The notes: generated by a model from the sequence alone, not told the origin. Positions 37,702-47,376 are shown, counted from the stretch's first letter. The stretch is 58,726 nt of DNA from an uncultured Crocinitomix sp. (GCA_905478225.1 CAJQHR010000002.1:1-58726), one strand, 5' to 3'. Numbers and translations are program-made.

Positions 37702-37709
37702 CAAAGGTA
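37702..37709 (-). promoter_or_regulatory. Bacteroidota -7 box (TACCTTTG), possible leaderless promoter of the YgiQ-family gene
   Basis: TACCTTTG lies on the minus strand 6 bases before the ATG at 37696, so the message would be leaderless or nearly so. No TTG -33 was found at the right spacing. Confidence 0.35.
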
Positions 37710-37717
37710 GCTGAAAT

Positions 37718-39006
37718 TTACTTGATCATTGAGTCATTATAGTCTGAGACTGTTATAAATTCAAATTTGCCATCCAATCCGTTTGTACCACGTTTACCAT
37801 CTCTTCCGCTATAACCATCTCTTCCCATCACTCCATTTCCTAAACTTTCGGCACCAGCTAGTTCCCTTTTTCCATAGCGACCTAAATCGCCACCGTTTCC
37901 GCCAAGTCCACCATTAACAAAGACTTTGATTCTACGCACATAAATTTCAGTATTTGGAGAATACATAATTTTGATGTGCGCACCATTGCCGCCATTTCCA
38001 CCATATCCAACGCCTGACCATCCATCTGCTCCATACGCACCATCATGTCCGTTCCCTCCTTTTCCGCCATTGGCTTTTAAAACAATTGATTCAACTTTTC
38101 TGGAAAAATAAAGTGTTCCGCCTTTTGCGTTTCTTGCTTTGTAGGTTATTATTAAAACAGAGTCCTGTGCGCATGGATGAAGCCCAATTTCTAGGAAAAA
38201 CATATAATCTGGAGCCTTGTTTCCATCTGATCCGTCAGTTCCGTTGCGTTTAACAGTTGGTGTTACTCCATCATCCCCATCAATTCCAGCAATCCCGCTA
38301 AAAGGACGGGACTCATCATTCTTTTTAATGGTGAAAACTTCATCTGTAAAGATTTTCGGTCGATCTATTAAAGATACGCGAACAACTAATTGCGAATCGC
38401 ATTCACCTATTTTTTCAGGAATTATATAGGCATTTTTGGAATCATATTTACCACCACTCAGTACTTGAATTTTAACAGCATAATACCTTGTTTTCCTATT
38501 CTGAATTTCTAATCCCTCCTCCTCACCTAAATCGGCGAATACTCTAAAAGGGAGTGATTTGCGTTCAATAATACTATCTCTATCCATATATAAACGCAGG
38601 CTTTTTACATGATCTACGGCCTTGTAAATTGGGATTTTGAATTTGTAGGACTCTTCATAACTTGCATAGCAATAGTAATACTATCTGCAGCGTAATCTTC
38701 AGGAATAATTAAGGTAAAACTCTCCTTGGACGGAGACATTAATTGTATACCCTTCGTTATTTTATAGGTAAAATCTTGGTAAGGATATTTGGGATATGCA
38801 TCAGTGCTATGAAAGACATTTCCACTGGATTTTGTGACTTTCAGGGAAAATACAGGACTATTTCCTTCAAAAACAGTTGTTTTATCAAAGACCAATTCAA
38901 CACTTTTAATTCCAGCTTTGGCATTAACAAAGTTCAATATAAAAAATAGAAATGGGGTAGGCTTTAATAAGCCATTTAGATTTGCGATCATGGGTGTTGT
39001 TTGCAC
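37718..39006 (-). pseudogene. Collagen-like Gly-rich secreted protein, frameshifted near 38650
   Basis: Two frames form one gene. The first begins at ATG 39006 or, more likely, ATG 38991 (MIANLNGLLKPTPFLFF, a signal-like start ending NAKA). It encodes a beta-rich domain (SVELVFDKTTVFEGNSPVF) and drifts into a stop at 38614. The second frame continues it as SYKFKIPIYKAVDHVKSLRL, reads through MDRDSIIERKSLPFRVFA and ends at 37718. The second part has collagen/Gly-X-Y-like runs (GGKGGNGHDGAYGADG, GRDGYSGRDGKRGTNGLDG). The joined product is about 420 residues. A one-base indel between 38640 and 38665 is enough to explain it. Function unknown; a surface role is likely. Confidence 0.7.
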
Positions 39007-39033
39007 TCATTTCAACAAACTTTATACCAAAAC

Positions 39034-39876
39034 TTAATTAAAATATCCTGCAATTAATTTCAGCTCTTTCTTTGTGAGCGTTGGATAATTTTCACGAAAG
39101 TGTTTTGAACAGAGCATTTCGCCATCTGAAATTCGAACCAATGCCATTTCTGTAAACCGGTTCACCGCAAAATATAAAACAATGTGTGTTGGATCTTTTC
39201 GTTCAAGCGTGCTATAATACTCCTCTTCAGCCAATAATCGATACTCAACACCAAGCTTATCCAGCTCTTTCCTTACAACGGCGTGGCGTGTTTGTTCTCT
39301 ATTTAAGATGAGAACATTTCCAACAGAAGGACCATCATCACCAGTTACGGCGGCTGAAACTAGGGCGTTTAAATCTTCAGGTTCACCAGTAAGGCGCTCA
39401 TTTTTGATAAATGAGAAACCTTTATTTAGAGCTTTAACAAGCATATATGCGTAGCGGTATTCATTTTCATTCGATACCAAATCGTAAAAACCATTGATGT
39501 ACATATAACCTAAGGTGTGCTCCATCTTAACGTCTTTACGCGGCACGTAAATCTCAGCATGTTGTAAAACTAATACATGTTGGTTTTTACGATCCATCAT
39601 GTGTTTTTTGGTAAACTCTTTGGTTGTAACGAACAAGGCGGTTGAAGTTTTGTCAGGTCGCTTGTATTGTTCTACAGTCGAGAATTCTGAGAAAGTCCAA
39701 TACTCCTCTAAATTTGCAATCATGATACTATCAAAATGGGCGTCACCCGTTTTTACATAGGTTATACCATTAGTGACCATGTTTTTGAAAGTAACTTCAT
39801 TTGCACCAAAATTATAAACTTGTGCAAAGCTTAAATTGATTCCAAAAATAAAAAGAATGAGAAAAATGTTTTTCAT
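39034..39876 (-). CDS. Secreted protein of unknown function
   Basis: 280 residues with a clear signal peptide (residues 1-18, ending SFAQ). The mature part is mixed alpha/beta (YVKTGDAHFDSIMIANLEEY, LVLQHAEIYVPRKDV, GNVLILNREQTRHAVVRKEL) and ends LKLIAGYFN. I recognise no domain. It is transcribed in the same direction as the collagen-like pseudogene 27 bases downstream, so the two may share a message. The frame is intact. Confidence 0.7.
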   Translation of the reverse strand: MKNIFLILFIFGINLSFAQVYNFGANEVTFKNMVTNGITYVKTGDAHFDSIMIANLEEYWTFSEFSTVEQYKRPDKTSTALFVTTKEFTKKHMMDRKNQHVLVLQHAEIYVPRKDVKMEHTLGYMYINGFYDLVSNENEYRYAYMLVKALNKGFSFIKNERLTGEPEDLNALVSAAVTGDDGPSVGNVLILNREQTRHAVVRKELDKLGVEYRLLAEEEYYSTLERKDPTHIVLYFAVNRFTEMALVRISDGEMLCSKHFRENYPTLTKKELKLIAGYFN

Positions 39877-40004
39877 AGTGGCGTTGAAAATTGAGGGACA
39901 AATATAATTAATGCTTTGTGAGTATCAATTATGACGCCAGACTAGTTTTATCATTCTTTTTATTTTAGTAATCCAATAACTAATCAGCACCCATGAAGTT
40001 AAAT

Positions 40005-40592
40005 TTACAAGAATAAATCTTTCACGTTATCTGCGAAAAGTTTAACCGCAATGGATAATAGAATAATACCAAAAACTTTTTGAAGAATAGCGATTCCACC
40101 TTTCCCTAAGAACCGTTCAATGCGTTTTGTCAATTTGAGCACGAAAAACACAACAATCATATTTAGGACGATTGCAATAGCAATATATTGCATTTCATAT
40201 TCCGCCTGAAGAGATACGATCGTTGTCATTGTTCCAGCCCCTGCAATTAAAGGAAAAGCAATAGGAACAATGGAAACAATTTTTTTTGAGCCTTCACCTT
40301 CATCTCTAAACAACTGCACGCCGAAAATCATCTCAACACCTAAGGCAAAAATGATTAATGATCCCACCACGGCGAAAGCTTTTATTTCCACTCCGAGAAA
40401 ACTAAGAATGCCTTCACCAATAAATAAAAAGGCTAACATTATTCCCAAAGCAACAAGCGAAGCTTTCATGACATGAATATCTCCTGCTCTCTTTTTTATT
40501 TTAATGATAACCGGAACAGATCCAAAGATATCTATCACAGCAAAAAGTACCATAAACGGTTTCCCAATATCAACTAAAACTTCATAATTCAT
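40005..40592 (-). CDS. MarC-family integral membrane protein
   Basis: 195 residues with six hydrophobic segments and the family patterns LFAVIDIFGSVPVIIKI and SIVPIAFPLIAGAGTMTTI. MarC/YchE proteins resemble NAAT transporters; the substrate is unclear. It is intact and monocistronic. A TACCTTTG box lies 48 bases upstream. Confidence 0.88.
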   Translation of the reverse strand: MNYEVLVDIGKPFMVLFAVIDIFGSVPVIIKIKKRAGDIHVMKASLVALGIMLAFLFIGEGILSFLGVEIKAFAVVGSLIIFALGVEMIFGVQLFRDEGEGSKKIVSIVPIAFPLIAGAGTMTTIVSLQAEYEMQYIAIAIVLNMIVVFFVLKLTKRIERFLGKGGIAILQKVFGIILLSIAVKLFADNVKDLFL

Positions 40593-40639
40593 AGCGTTTC
40601 GTATTAAATAAGCTTGTTACTTTATTTTTTAAAAGCGCG

Positions 40640-40647
40640 CAAAGGTA
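40640..40647 (-). promoter_or_regulatory. Bacteroidota -7 box (TACCTTTG) upstream of marC-like gene
   Basis: TACCTTTG on the minus strand lies 48 bases before ATG 40592. A TTG is present about 25 bases further upstream, longer than ideal. Confidence 0.45.
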
Positions 40648-40741
40648 ATTAGTTTGTTAGAAGGATTTATAACAATAGATAAAATAATTCTCTTTTATTC
40701 GCCTAACTGCATAAAACAGCTCACTAATAGCGAGTTAAGGC

Positions 40742-41311
40742 TTATGATTTTAGTAATAACATTTCAATACTTTGGGCAAAATATTGATGTTCCAGTTCTA
40801 GCACAAGCTTTTGAACTTGCTCTGGACTTGAATTCGGTGGAATTATGCATTCATGTTGTTCTATGATATTGCCCTCATCATAATTTTCGTTGACATAATG
40901 AATAGTAATACCACTCGTTTTTTCGTTTGCTTCAACGACTGCGCGGTGTACATTCATGCCATACATTCCTTTCCCTCCGAATTTAGGGAGCAAGGCCGGG
41001 TGAATGTTTACAATTTTGTTTGAAAAATTAGCAATGAGGTCAGGATGGATTCGTTTAAGATAGCCGGCAAGAACAATGAATTTAATTTCAAATTCAGACA
41101 TTGTGGCTACTAAAACACCATTATCTGCATCCTCTTTTGAATGCAAAAAGCAGGGAATTTCATGATTCTTTGCTCGCTCAATTACAAAGGCGTTGGCATT
41201 ATTGGTAACAATAAGGGCAATTTGAGCAGTATCTGAATCTACAAAATGTTCAATAATCACTTCAGCATTGCTGCCATCACCAGATGCAAATATGGCTATG
41301 TTTTTTATCAT
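40742..41311 (-). CDS. purN: Phosphoribosylglycinamide formyltransferase
   Basis: 189 residues. PurN transfers the formyl group from 10-formyl-THF to GAR in purine synthesis. The nucleotide loop FASGDGSNAEVI is at residues 8-19. The catalytic Asn and His are in KIVNIHPALLPKFGGKGMYG and the Asp in NYDEGNIIEQ. The length is normal and the frame intact. It is divergent from the nitroreductase gene, with a TACCTTTG box 55 bases upstream. Confidence 0.95.
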   Translation of the reverse strand: MIKNIAIFASGDGSNAEVIIEHFVDSDTAQIALIVTNNANAFVIERAKNHEIPCFLHSKEDADNGVLVATMSEFEIKFIVLAGYLKRIHPDLIANFSNKIVNIHPALLPKFGGKGMYGMNVHRAVVEANEKTSGITIHYVNENYDEGNIIEQHECIIPPNSSPEQVQKLVLELEHQYFAQSIEMLLLKS

Positions 41312-41365
41312 TCCTTCACCCTTTTATAGCTTTAGACACCGTCTTAGCTTTCTAATAATTAAAAA

Positions 41366-41373
41366 CAAAGGTA
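41366..41373 (-). promoter_or_regulatory. Bacteroidota -7 box (TACCTTTG) of purN
   Basis: TACCTTTG on the minus strand lies 55 bases before ATG 41311 in the divergent purN/nitroreductase spacer. A TTG sits about 22 bases further upstream, giving a fair -33/-7 pair. Confidence 0.5.
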
Positions 41374-41442
41374 TTGGAATATCATGGGATAGGTGCAAAA
41401 AATCCCTATTTTTAGTGCTTAATACTTGGCAAAGAAACCAGA

Positions 41443-42117
41443 ATGAGAATAAACAATTTAGCCCCGATTCCCTATAAACAGGTAAGTTTTGATGAAGAAG
41501 AAATGATAAAACGGTCAGAATCGTATTTTCAGTTTATGGATAAGAGGCGTTCGGTTCGGGATTTTTCTGATAAAGCCGTTCCAGTTGAAATCATCAATAA
41601 TATTTTAAAAACAGCTTCAACGGCTCCCTCGGGTGCACACAAACAACCTTGGGTTTTTTGTGTTATTAGTAATGCTGAATTAAAAAATAAGATTCGAGAA
41701 TTGGCAGAGGAAGAAGAAAAAAAGAACTATGCGGGTAGAATGAGCGAAAGGTGGATTCAAGATCTTTTGCCATTAGGAACAGATGACGTAAAAGAATTCA
41801 TTGAAATTGCGCCATGGATAATTGTGGTGATGAAGAAATCGTATGATTTTGATTCGGCGGGAAAGAAGATGAATAATTATTACGTAAATGAATCAGTTGG
41901 GATAGCGAGCGGTCTTTTAATTTCAGCTATCCATAATGCAGGATTAGTGACGTTAACACACACTCCAAGCCCCATGAATTTCATTTCAAAGGCATTAAAC
42001 CGCCCTGAAAACGAAAAACCGTACTTACTTTTACCAGTTGGATATGCGCTTGAAAACTGCGCTGTGCCTGATATTGAGCGAAAACCGCTAGAAGAAATCG
42101 CAATTTATTATAAGTAA
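41443..42117 (+). CDS. Nitroreductase-family FMN oxidoreductase
   Basis: 224 residues. The FMN-binding N-terminal motif RRSVRDFSDKAVP and the APSGAHKQPW segment are typical of the BluB/nitroreductase fold. GIASGLLISAIHNAGLVTLTHTP and LLPVGYALENC complete the family pattern. It uses NAD(P)H to reduce nitro-, quinone-like or iodotyrosine-type substrates; the ending is closest to iodotyrosine-deiodinase-like members. The gene precedes acpP by 66 bases on the same strand and may be read into it. Confidence 0.85.
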   Translation: MRINNLAPIPYKQVSFDEEEMIKRSESYFQFMDKRRSVRDFSDKAVPVEIINNILKTASTAPSGAHKQPWVFCVISNAELKNKIRELAEEEEKKNYAGRMSERWIQDLLPLGTDDVKEFIEIAPWIIVVMKKSYDFDSAGKKMNNYYVNESVGIASGLLISAIHNAGLVTLTHTPSPMNFISKALNRPENEKPYLLLPVGYALENCAVPDIERKPLEEIAIYYK

Positions 42118-42183
42118 ATTTTGGGTTTCTGCGTTTTTAGTATTTTCTTTGCAGACTGAATAAACCATTTAAAACAGATTAAT

Positions 42184-42420
42184 ATGTCTGATGTAAAATC
42201 AAAAGTAACGTCTATTATCGTAGACAAATTAGGAGTAGCCGAAGATGAAGTAACTGCAGCAGCAAGCTTCACGAATGACTTAGGAGCTGACTCTTTGGAC
42301 ACAGTTGAACTTATCATGGAATTTGAAAAAGAATTCAATATTGCAATTCCTGATGATCAAGCTGAAAAAATCCAAACAGTAGGAGATGCAATCTCTTACA
42401 TTGACGGTAACGCAAAATAA
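42184..42420 (+). CDS. acpP: Acyl carrier protein
   Basis: 78 residues. The phosphopantetheine Ser is S37 in [13 protein letters not shown]. Very acidic helices flank it. It carries growing acyl chains for fatty acid synthesis and lies 38 bases upstream of fabF. Confidence 0.97.
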   Translation: MSDVKSKVTSIIVDKLGVAEDEVTAAASFTNDLGADSLDTVELIMEFEKEFNIAIPDDQAEKIQTVGDAISYIDGNAK

Positions 42421-42458
42421 TTCTAAAACATATTGAGTTTTAACCTTAACTTATAGCA

Positions 42459-43712
42459 ATGGAGTTGAAAAGAGTAGTTATTACTGGACTAGGAGCTTTG
42501 ACACCAATAGGTAATACTATTGATGAATATTGGGAATCCTTAAAAGCCGGAGTGAGTGGTGCTGCTAAAATCACAAAATTTGATTGCGAAAAGTTTAAGA
42601 CCCAATTTGCCTGCGAGCTGAAGGACTTCAATATTGAAGACCATATGGACCGCAGGGATGCAAGAAGATTAGACCCATTTTCACAGTACGCTATAGTTTC
42701 CACTACGGAGGCTATGGCGGACTCGGGTTTAGATGTAGAGAAAATCGACCTTGAGCGCGCTGGCGTTATTTGGGGATCTGGTATCGGTGGTTTAACAACT
42801 TTCCAAGAAGAAGCTAACGCTTATGCTCTGGGAGATGGAACACCGCGCTTTAATCCTTTCTTTATACCTAAAATGATTGTAGATATTGCCGCAGGGCATA
42901 TCTCCATGAAATTTGGATTCAGAGGGCCGAATTATGTTACAGTTTCTGCATGTGCATCTTCAAACAATGCAATGATTGATGCGTTTAACCTTATTCGATT
43001 GGATAAGGCTGACCTTATTATTTCAGGTGGATCTGAGGCTTGCGTGAACGAACCTGGTATTGGTGGATTCAACGCATTAAAAGCTTTGTCTACAAGAAAT
43101 GATGATCCAAAAACAGCTTCGAGACCCTTTGATTTGGATCGAGAAGGGTTTGTTTTAGGAGAAGGATCAGGGGCATTAATTTTAGAAGAATTGGAGCATG
43201 CAAAAGCAAGAGGAGCAAAAATTTACGCAGAAATCGTCGGAAGTGGATTGTCTGCAGATGCTCATCACATTACCGCGCCGCACCCCGAAGGGTTAGGCGC
43301 AATTAGTGTCATGAAGCAAGCCTTAAAAGAGGCCAGCATTAGTTCGGAGGACATTGATTATATTAATGTTCACGGAACTTCAACACCTTTGGGAGATATT
43401 GCTGAGACTAAGGCAATTAAACACATTTTTGGAGATCATGCCTACAAACTTAATATTTCGTCTACCAAGTCAATGACTGGACATTTATTAGGAGCCGCGG
43501 GTGCTATTGAAGCAATTGCTTGTGTGAAAGCAATTCAAAATAATATCGTTCCTCCAACAATTAATCATTTTACGGACGACCCGGACATTGATAATAAACT
43601 TAACTTTACGTTCAACAAGGCCCAAGAACGAACGGTAAATTATGCCTTAAGCAATACTTTTGGTTTCGGAGGTCACAACACGTCTGTGGTTTTCAAATCT
43701 TATGTGGGCTAA
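42459..43712 (+). CDS. fabF: Beta-ketoacyl-ACP synthase II
   Basis: 417 residues. Catalytic triad Cys-His-His: C163 in VSACASSNNA, His in HGTSTPLGD near residue 304 and His in GHLLGAAG near residue 341. FabF condenses malonyl-ACP with acyl-ACP to extend the chain. The gene overlaps the rnc start by 11 bases, as in the acpP-fabF-rnc cluster of Bacteroidota. Intact frame. Confidence 0.97.
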   Translation: MELKRVVITGLGALTPIGNTIDEYWESLKAGVSGAAKITKFDCEKFKTQFACELKDFNIEDHMDRRDARRLDPFSQYAIVSTTEAMADSGLDVEKIDLERAGVIWGSGIGGLTTFQEEANAYALGDGTPRFNPFFIPKMIVDIAAGHISMKFGFRGPNYVTVSACASSNNAMIDAFNLIRLDKADLIISGGSEACVNEPGIGGFNALKALSTRNDDPKTASRPFDLDREGFVLGEGSGALILEELEHAKARGAKIYAEIVGSGLSADAHHITAPHPEGLGAISVMKQALKEASISSEDIDYINVHGTSTPLGDIAETKAIKHIFGDHAYKLNISSTKSMTGHLLGAAGAIEAIACVKAIQNNIVPPTINHFTDDPDIDNKLNFTFNKAQERTVNYALSNTFGFGGHNTSVVFKSYVG

Positions 43713-44436
43713 TCAAGCACGATTTAGACTTTTTTTTTCAAAGAAAAGGGAACCATCCGAGCAGCGGATAGTGGAATTCATTGCCAAAAAATTTGGCTAC
43801 AGAATTAAGAATATGTCTTTATTTATTGATGCCTTAACTCACAAATCTTATAGTAATACATGTGAAAATGTAGACAGCAACGAACGCCTTGAATACTTGG
43901 GCGATACGGTGATTGATTTAATTGTCGCGCAATATTTATACGAGCGTTTCGCGAAAGAGGATGAAGGCTATTTGACCAAGGTAAAGTCGAAAATAGTTAA
44001 CCGAAAGATGTTATCTTCGATCGGCGGTGAAATTAATCTAGCCGACTATATTCGCTATCGCAAAGGTCGCTCAATCCGAATTTCAACCATTGAAGGAAAT
44101 GCGCTTGAAGCACTAATCGGTGCCATTTATTTGGATTCTAACTTTGAAACGACAAAATCTAGTTTTGAAACCTATATCATTCAACGATTTATTGACTTTA
44201 AAGAGATCCTTTCTCGGGAGATAGACTTTAAAAGTTTATTGTTGATTTGGGGGCAAAAGAACAAATTCGCCATTTCGTTTGAGGTTAAAGATGCCGCTAC
44301 AAAGGAGAATAACTTCATTTACACCTCTGTTGTCATCATTAACAAGAAAGAGTGGGGAATGGGCAAAGGAACCTCTAAGAAAGAGGCTGAGCAGCAAGCA
44401 TCAAGTGAATCTATGACCTTATTAGGGTTGCATTGA
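43702..44436 (+). CDS. rnc: Ribonuclease III
   Basis: 244 residues. The RNase III signature NERLEYLGDTVIDL is at residues 60-73, followed by the second metal-site region GNALEALIGAIYLD, and a C-terminal double-stranded RNA-binding domain (GKGTSKKEAEQQASSESM). It processes rRNA and other double-stranded RNA. The frame is open upstream to 43660, but ATG 43702 (MWANQARFRLFFSKKRE), inside the end of fabF, gives the family-like start. Confidence 0.95.
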   Translation: MWANQARFRLFFSKKREPSEQRIVEFIAKKFGYRIKNMSLFIDALTHKSYSNTCENVDSNERLEYLGDTVIDLIVAQYLYERFAKEDEGYLTKVKSKIVNRKMLSSIGGEINLADYIRYRKGRSIRISTIEGNALEALIGAIYLDSNFETTKSSFETYIIQRFIDFKEILSREIDFKSLLLIWGQKNKFAISFEVKDAATKENNFIYTSVVIINKKEWGMGKGTSKKEAEQQASSESMTLLGLH

Positions 44437-44641
44437 TTCGCTTTGCTCATAGTTGTTCGTCATTAGTGTTTAGTCAATAGTTTTTTCTTGGGGTTTTCCG
44501 CGCGCGTATTAATTCTCGGCAAGATCTGTGGAAATCTGCTCGATCAGCGTCATCTGCGTCTTTGGACTGACTTCTATTTTGTATTGGACAGTTAGGGATT
44601 TTTGGTTTGGGGGTTTTGCTGAATATCCCTCAAACACTTTT

Positions 44642-45214
44642 CTAATAAGCTTCCTTCAACCACGCTCTTAATTCTTCATCAACTTCAACAATTTCCAAAA
44701 CTTTAACACGGTGTGTACACATAGTTCCAAAAGGCCCAGAATTTTCAAGTCGATCACCTGTTGGCTTGTCCTTAATTTTTAAACCAAGATCGATTCTAGT
44801 TTTAGTGGCTGGTTTAATTAGGGCAAACTGTCTTTTGCGGATAATGCTAACGGTTCCTTTTTTTGGGGGTACAGTGATGTCATCTCCAAGACTTGCGCAA
44901 TACGAAAGCGGGGCTTCATAAATTGGGGACAAGGCTTCTTTGCCTTTATACTGTCCTTCTACAAGGTCGTCATTTGACTTCTTCTCGGCTTTGGACAAGG
45001 CAACAATTGTATTGGCAAACCCATGCGTTACACCGAAGTCCTTTTTCAAAAAGTTCATGGCTTCTGAATGTTTTTGGAAAGCTTTTGTCTTTAAAAGGGA
45101 CTTCCATTCTAAATCCCTTTCTCCCCAAATTAAGATGTCATCAACATCTTGCCCAAGGGAAAGGTTGACAGACAAAATCCCGAAAAGAAAAAGTAGAATC
45201 GCTAAATATCTCAT
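44642..45214 (-). CDS. Exported DUF4287-DUF5655 domain protein
   Basis: 190 residues. The N-terminal 22 residues are a signal peptide (MRYLAILLFLFGILSVNLSLG). The DUF4287-like part is MNFLKKDFGVTHGFANTIVAL near residue 52, and the DUF5655-like part covers IYEAPLSYCASLGDDITVPP, IRKRQFALIKPATKTRIDLGL and GTMCTHRVKV. Both domains are usually found joined in cytoplasmic proteins, so the signal peptide is unusual. Function is unknown. The frame is intact, and no partner gene is adjacent. Confidence 0.7.
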   Translation of the reverse strand: MRYLAILLFLFGILSVNLSLGQDVDDILIWGERDLEWKSLLKTKAFQKHSEAMNFLKKDFGVTHGFANTIVALSKAEKKSNDDLVEGQYKGKEALSPIYEAPLSYCASLGDDITVPPKKGTVSIIRKRQFALIKPATKTRIDLGLKIKDKPTGDRLENSGPFGTMCTHRVKVLEIVEVDEELRAWLKEAY

Positions 45215-45247
45215 GTTAAAAGTGAATTAAATATCAAGCCTTTAATT

Positions 45248-45709
45248 TTAGGCTATAACCTCATCTGAAAAATCATTATTGTGATCCTCCTTTGAAAATC
45301 TTAGAGCGATTTCCCCGCCAATCCAAGCCATTGGCATATAGGCAACAATAATATCTAATGCAATGAACCAAATTGGTCCGCAAATCATATAATTCACCAT
45401 TATTCCGCCAAGTAAAAAAAAGCACCCAATTGCTATTGCAAATTTCATTTTGTGTTTTGCTGCAGTTAAAGCTGCTACAAATGCACCAACTAATGTTCCT
45501 AGCGCATGTGCTAAAAATGGAAAAACATAAAATTTAAAATCTAAGTTTTTATAAACTTCAGACAAATTCGCCATAGATTCAGGATCATTCGGATCAAAAC
45601 CTGGTATTGGTGTTAGACTATAACCCATGTTTACAAGACTCATGTTAACGACCATGCCAACTGCCAACCCCAAGATTAGGGCAATTATATTTCTAAGAAT
45701 AGGATTCAT
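45248..45709 (-). CDS. Small four-TM membrane protein, unknown
   Basis: 153 residues with hydrophobic segments near residues 5-25, 60-82, 90-110 and 113-135. A periplasmic-type loop with PIPGFDPNDPESMANLSEVY lies between TM1 and TM2. I recognise no family. It stands upstream of the exported DUF4287-DUF5655 gene on the same strand (33 bases apart), so the two may share a transcript. Confidence 0.65.
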   Translation of the reverse strand: MNPILRNIIALILGLAVGMVVNMSLVNMGYSLTPIPGFDPNDPESMANLSEVYKNLDFKFYVFPFLAHALGTLVGAFVAALTAAKHKMKFAIAIGCFFLLGGIMVNYMICGPIWFIALDIIVAYMPMAWIGGEIALRFSKEDHNNDFSDEVIA

Positions 45710-45948
45710 AATTGATTGGTTTTATCAGATTGAAAGATACAAATTAATCGCAAATGCTTGCGCGTCATTAGTCAATAGACTTTGCACACTTCGACAAATG
45801 CTCAAGACAGTGCATTGCTATTGTTAATTGAGAATTATCAATTGAAAAATCATGATCTCAAAACCCACGATTTCATTGGTCGAAACTGTTGTGAAGGTTT
45901 TCAAAATTCACTTACTCCAAATTCACACGCCAAACTCAATCCTGATAA

Positions 45949-47376
45949 TCACCTTCCTCTAAAAGATGTACGCTTAATTTCTTTAATGATTTTTGTACGC
46001 GCATCCTCTGCTGTGCGAACTTGGATAAAGCTGCCACCGCCTTTACTTACTACATTGCCCATGTGAGTAGTTACGTATTCTGAGGTTTTAATGCCCACCA
46101 CTGAAAATAGAATTCCGCGTTCTTTGTAATTTTTCTCGATAGTTTCCAAATAGGTTTTGCTGCCTTTATTGAAAGCTCCATCAGTGATCATAATCACGAT
46201 ATTATTGTGTTCGGCTGAGTACTTTTTACGGTTGATGCGGTAAGCAACTTGAATCGCATCTCCACCTGCAGTTGAACTGCTTGTGCGCAGGGCTGCAACG
46301 CGCTCGTTTATTTTTTCTTTGTCTGCTCCGCTCAAACCATCAATTACTACAGAAACGTTTGAAGAGTATTTTATGACTGAAATAAGATCTTCTGGACGTA
46401 GAATCGTTACTAGGTTCGTCATTGATTGTTTTAATAATTCTAGTTTTCCGGAAGGGTTCATAGAACTTGATACATCTAGAATGAAAGTGATATTGTTGGT
46501 TTTAAAATGGGCTTGATCAAATAATGAATCGGGCAATTCAGCCAAGGTTCTATTATCTATCACCACTGGTTCTTCAATCACAATTTCTGGAACGGTATCA
46601 ACTACGACTTCCTCAACAATTTCTTCCGGTGGTTCATCATTTAAATCTATAATAATCTCTGGTTCTTCAGGAAAATCAGCAATTAGCTCTGGCGGTGCAT
46701 CTTCAATCGGTGGTTGTTGTAATTCAATTTCAATATAATTCCGCTGAAAGTTTAAATAACCTTCTTTCAAATTGGTAATATACGTTTCCTTTTCTGCAGC
46801 AATAAAATAGTAACCCACTGGAAACGGGCGGTGAACAATGCCATCTTTATTGGTGTAATATTCTCCTATTAAGTCGTTGTTTTGAACGACATAAACTTTT
46901 GATCGTCGAATGGGTTCGCGTGTTAACGAGTCAATTACCTTAATGGTTATTGCAAATTCGTTTCGGTTATTCGGGGGCGGATTATTGTTAAAGTCAGGAC
47001 ATGCCGTCATTGGATTTCCGCCAACCTCTTTTACATTTCCAGTTAATCGAATGGTTGTTGGTTGATCTGAATCGCTAAAGTAAATATCTACTTCGTGGTT
47101 GAATTTACCTTTTCTTCCCTCGTTAATCTTTAGGCGAATTATTATTGAACTGTCGGGTAACAATGTTTTTCCCGAAAAAATATAATAAACATCTCGCGGT
47201 TTGTCTAAGGTTAGTAAAAAGTGTTTTTTGTCGGAGTTATTCGTGAACTTAATGTCAACGTAGGTTTGCGCATTCGGATAAAGATCACCAAAGTTATGAA
47301 CTTTTTTTTCGACCGTAACTTGACCATTCACCAAAAAGGGGGTCAATAAAAAGAGTAAGCTAAATACAATGCGCAT
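45949..47376 (-). CDS. Secreted multi-domain protein: DUF1573-like, CarboxypepD-reg-like and vWA
   Basis: 475 residues with a signal peptide (residues 1-18). Domains in order: a DUF1573-like Ig fold (VEKKVHNFGDLYPNAQTYVDIKF, residues 20-110), a CarboxypepD-regulatory-like fold (ITIKVIDSLTREPIRRSKVYV, near 145-220), an acidic Pro/Glu/Ile linker (near 225-275), and a von Willebrand A domain (TFILDVSSSMNPSG near residue 300, whose DxSxS forms the metal-ion site, then MITDGAF near residue 395). vWA domains bind partners in a metal-dependent way. No T9SS tail is present, so it is probably periplasmic or outer-membrane associated. Intact frame. Confidence 0.85.
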   Translation of the reverse strand: MRIVFSLLFLLTPFLVNGQVTVEKKVHNFGDLYPNAQTYVDIKFTNNSDKKHFLLTLDKPRDVYYIFSGKTLLPDSSIIIRLKINEGRKGKFNHEVDIYFSDSDQPTTIRLTGNVKEVGGNPMTACPDFNNNPPPNNRNEFAITIKVIDSLTREPIRRSKVYVVQNNDLIGEYYTNKDGIVHRPFPVGYYFIAAEKETYITNLKEGYLNFQRNYIEIELQQPPIEDAPPELIADFPEEPEIIIDLNDEPPEEIVEEVVVDTVPEIVIEEPVVIDNRTLAELPDSLFDQAHFKTNNITFILDVSSSMNPSGKLELLKQSMTNLVTILRPEDLISVIKYSSNVSVVIDGLSGADKEKINERVAALRTSSSTAGGDAIQVAYRINRKKYSAEHNNIVIMITDGAFNKGSKTYLETIEKNYKERGILFSVVGIKTSEYVTTHMGNVVSKGGGSFIQVRTAEDARTKIIKEIKRTSFRGR

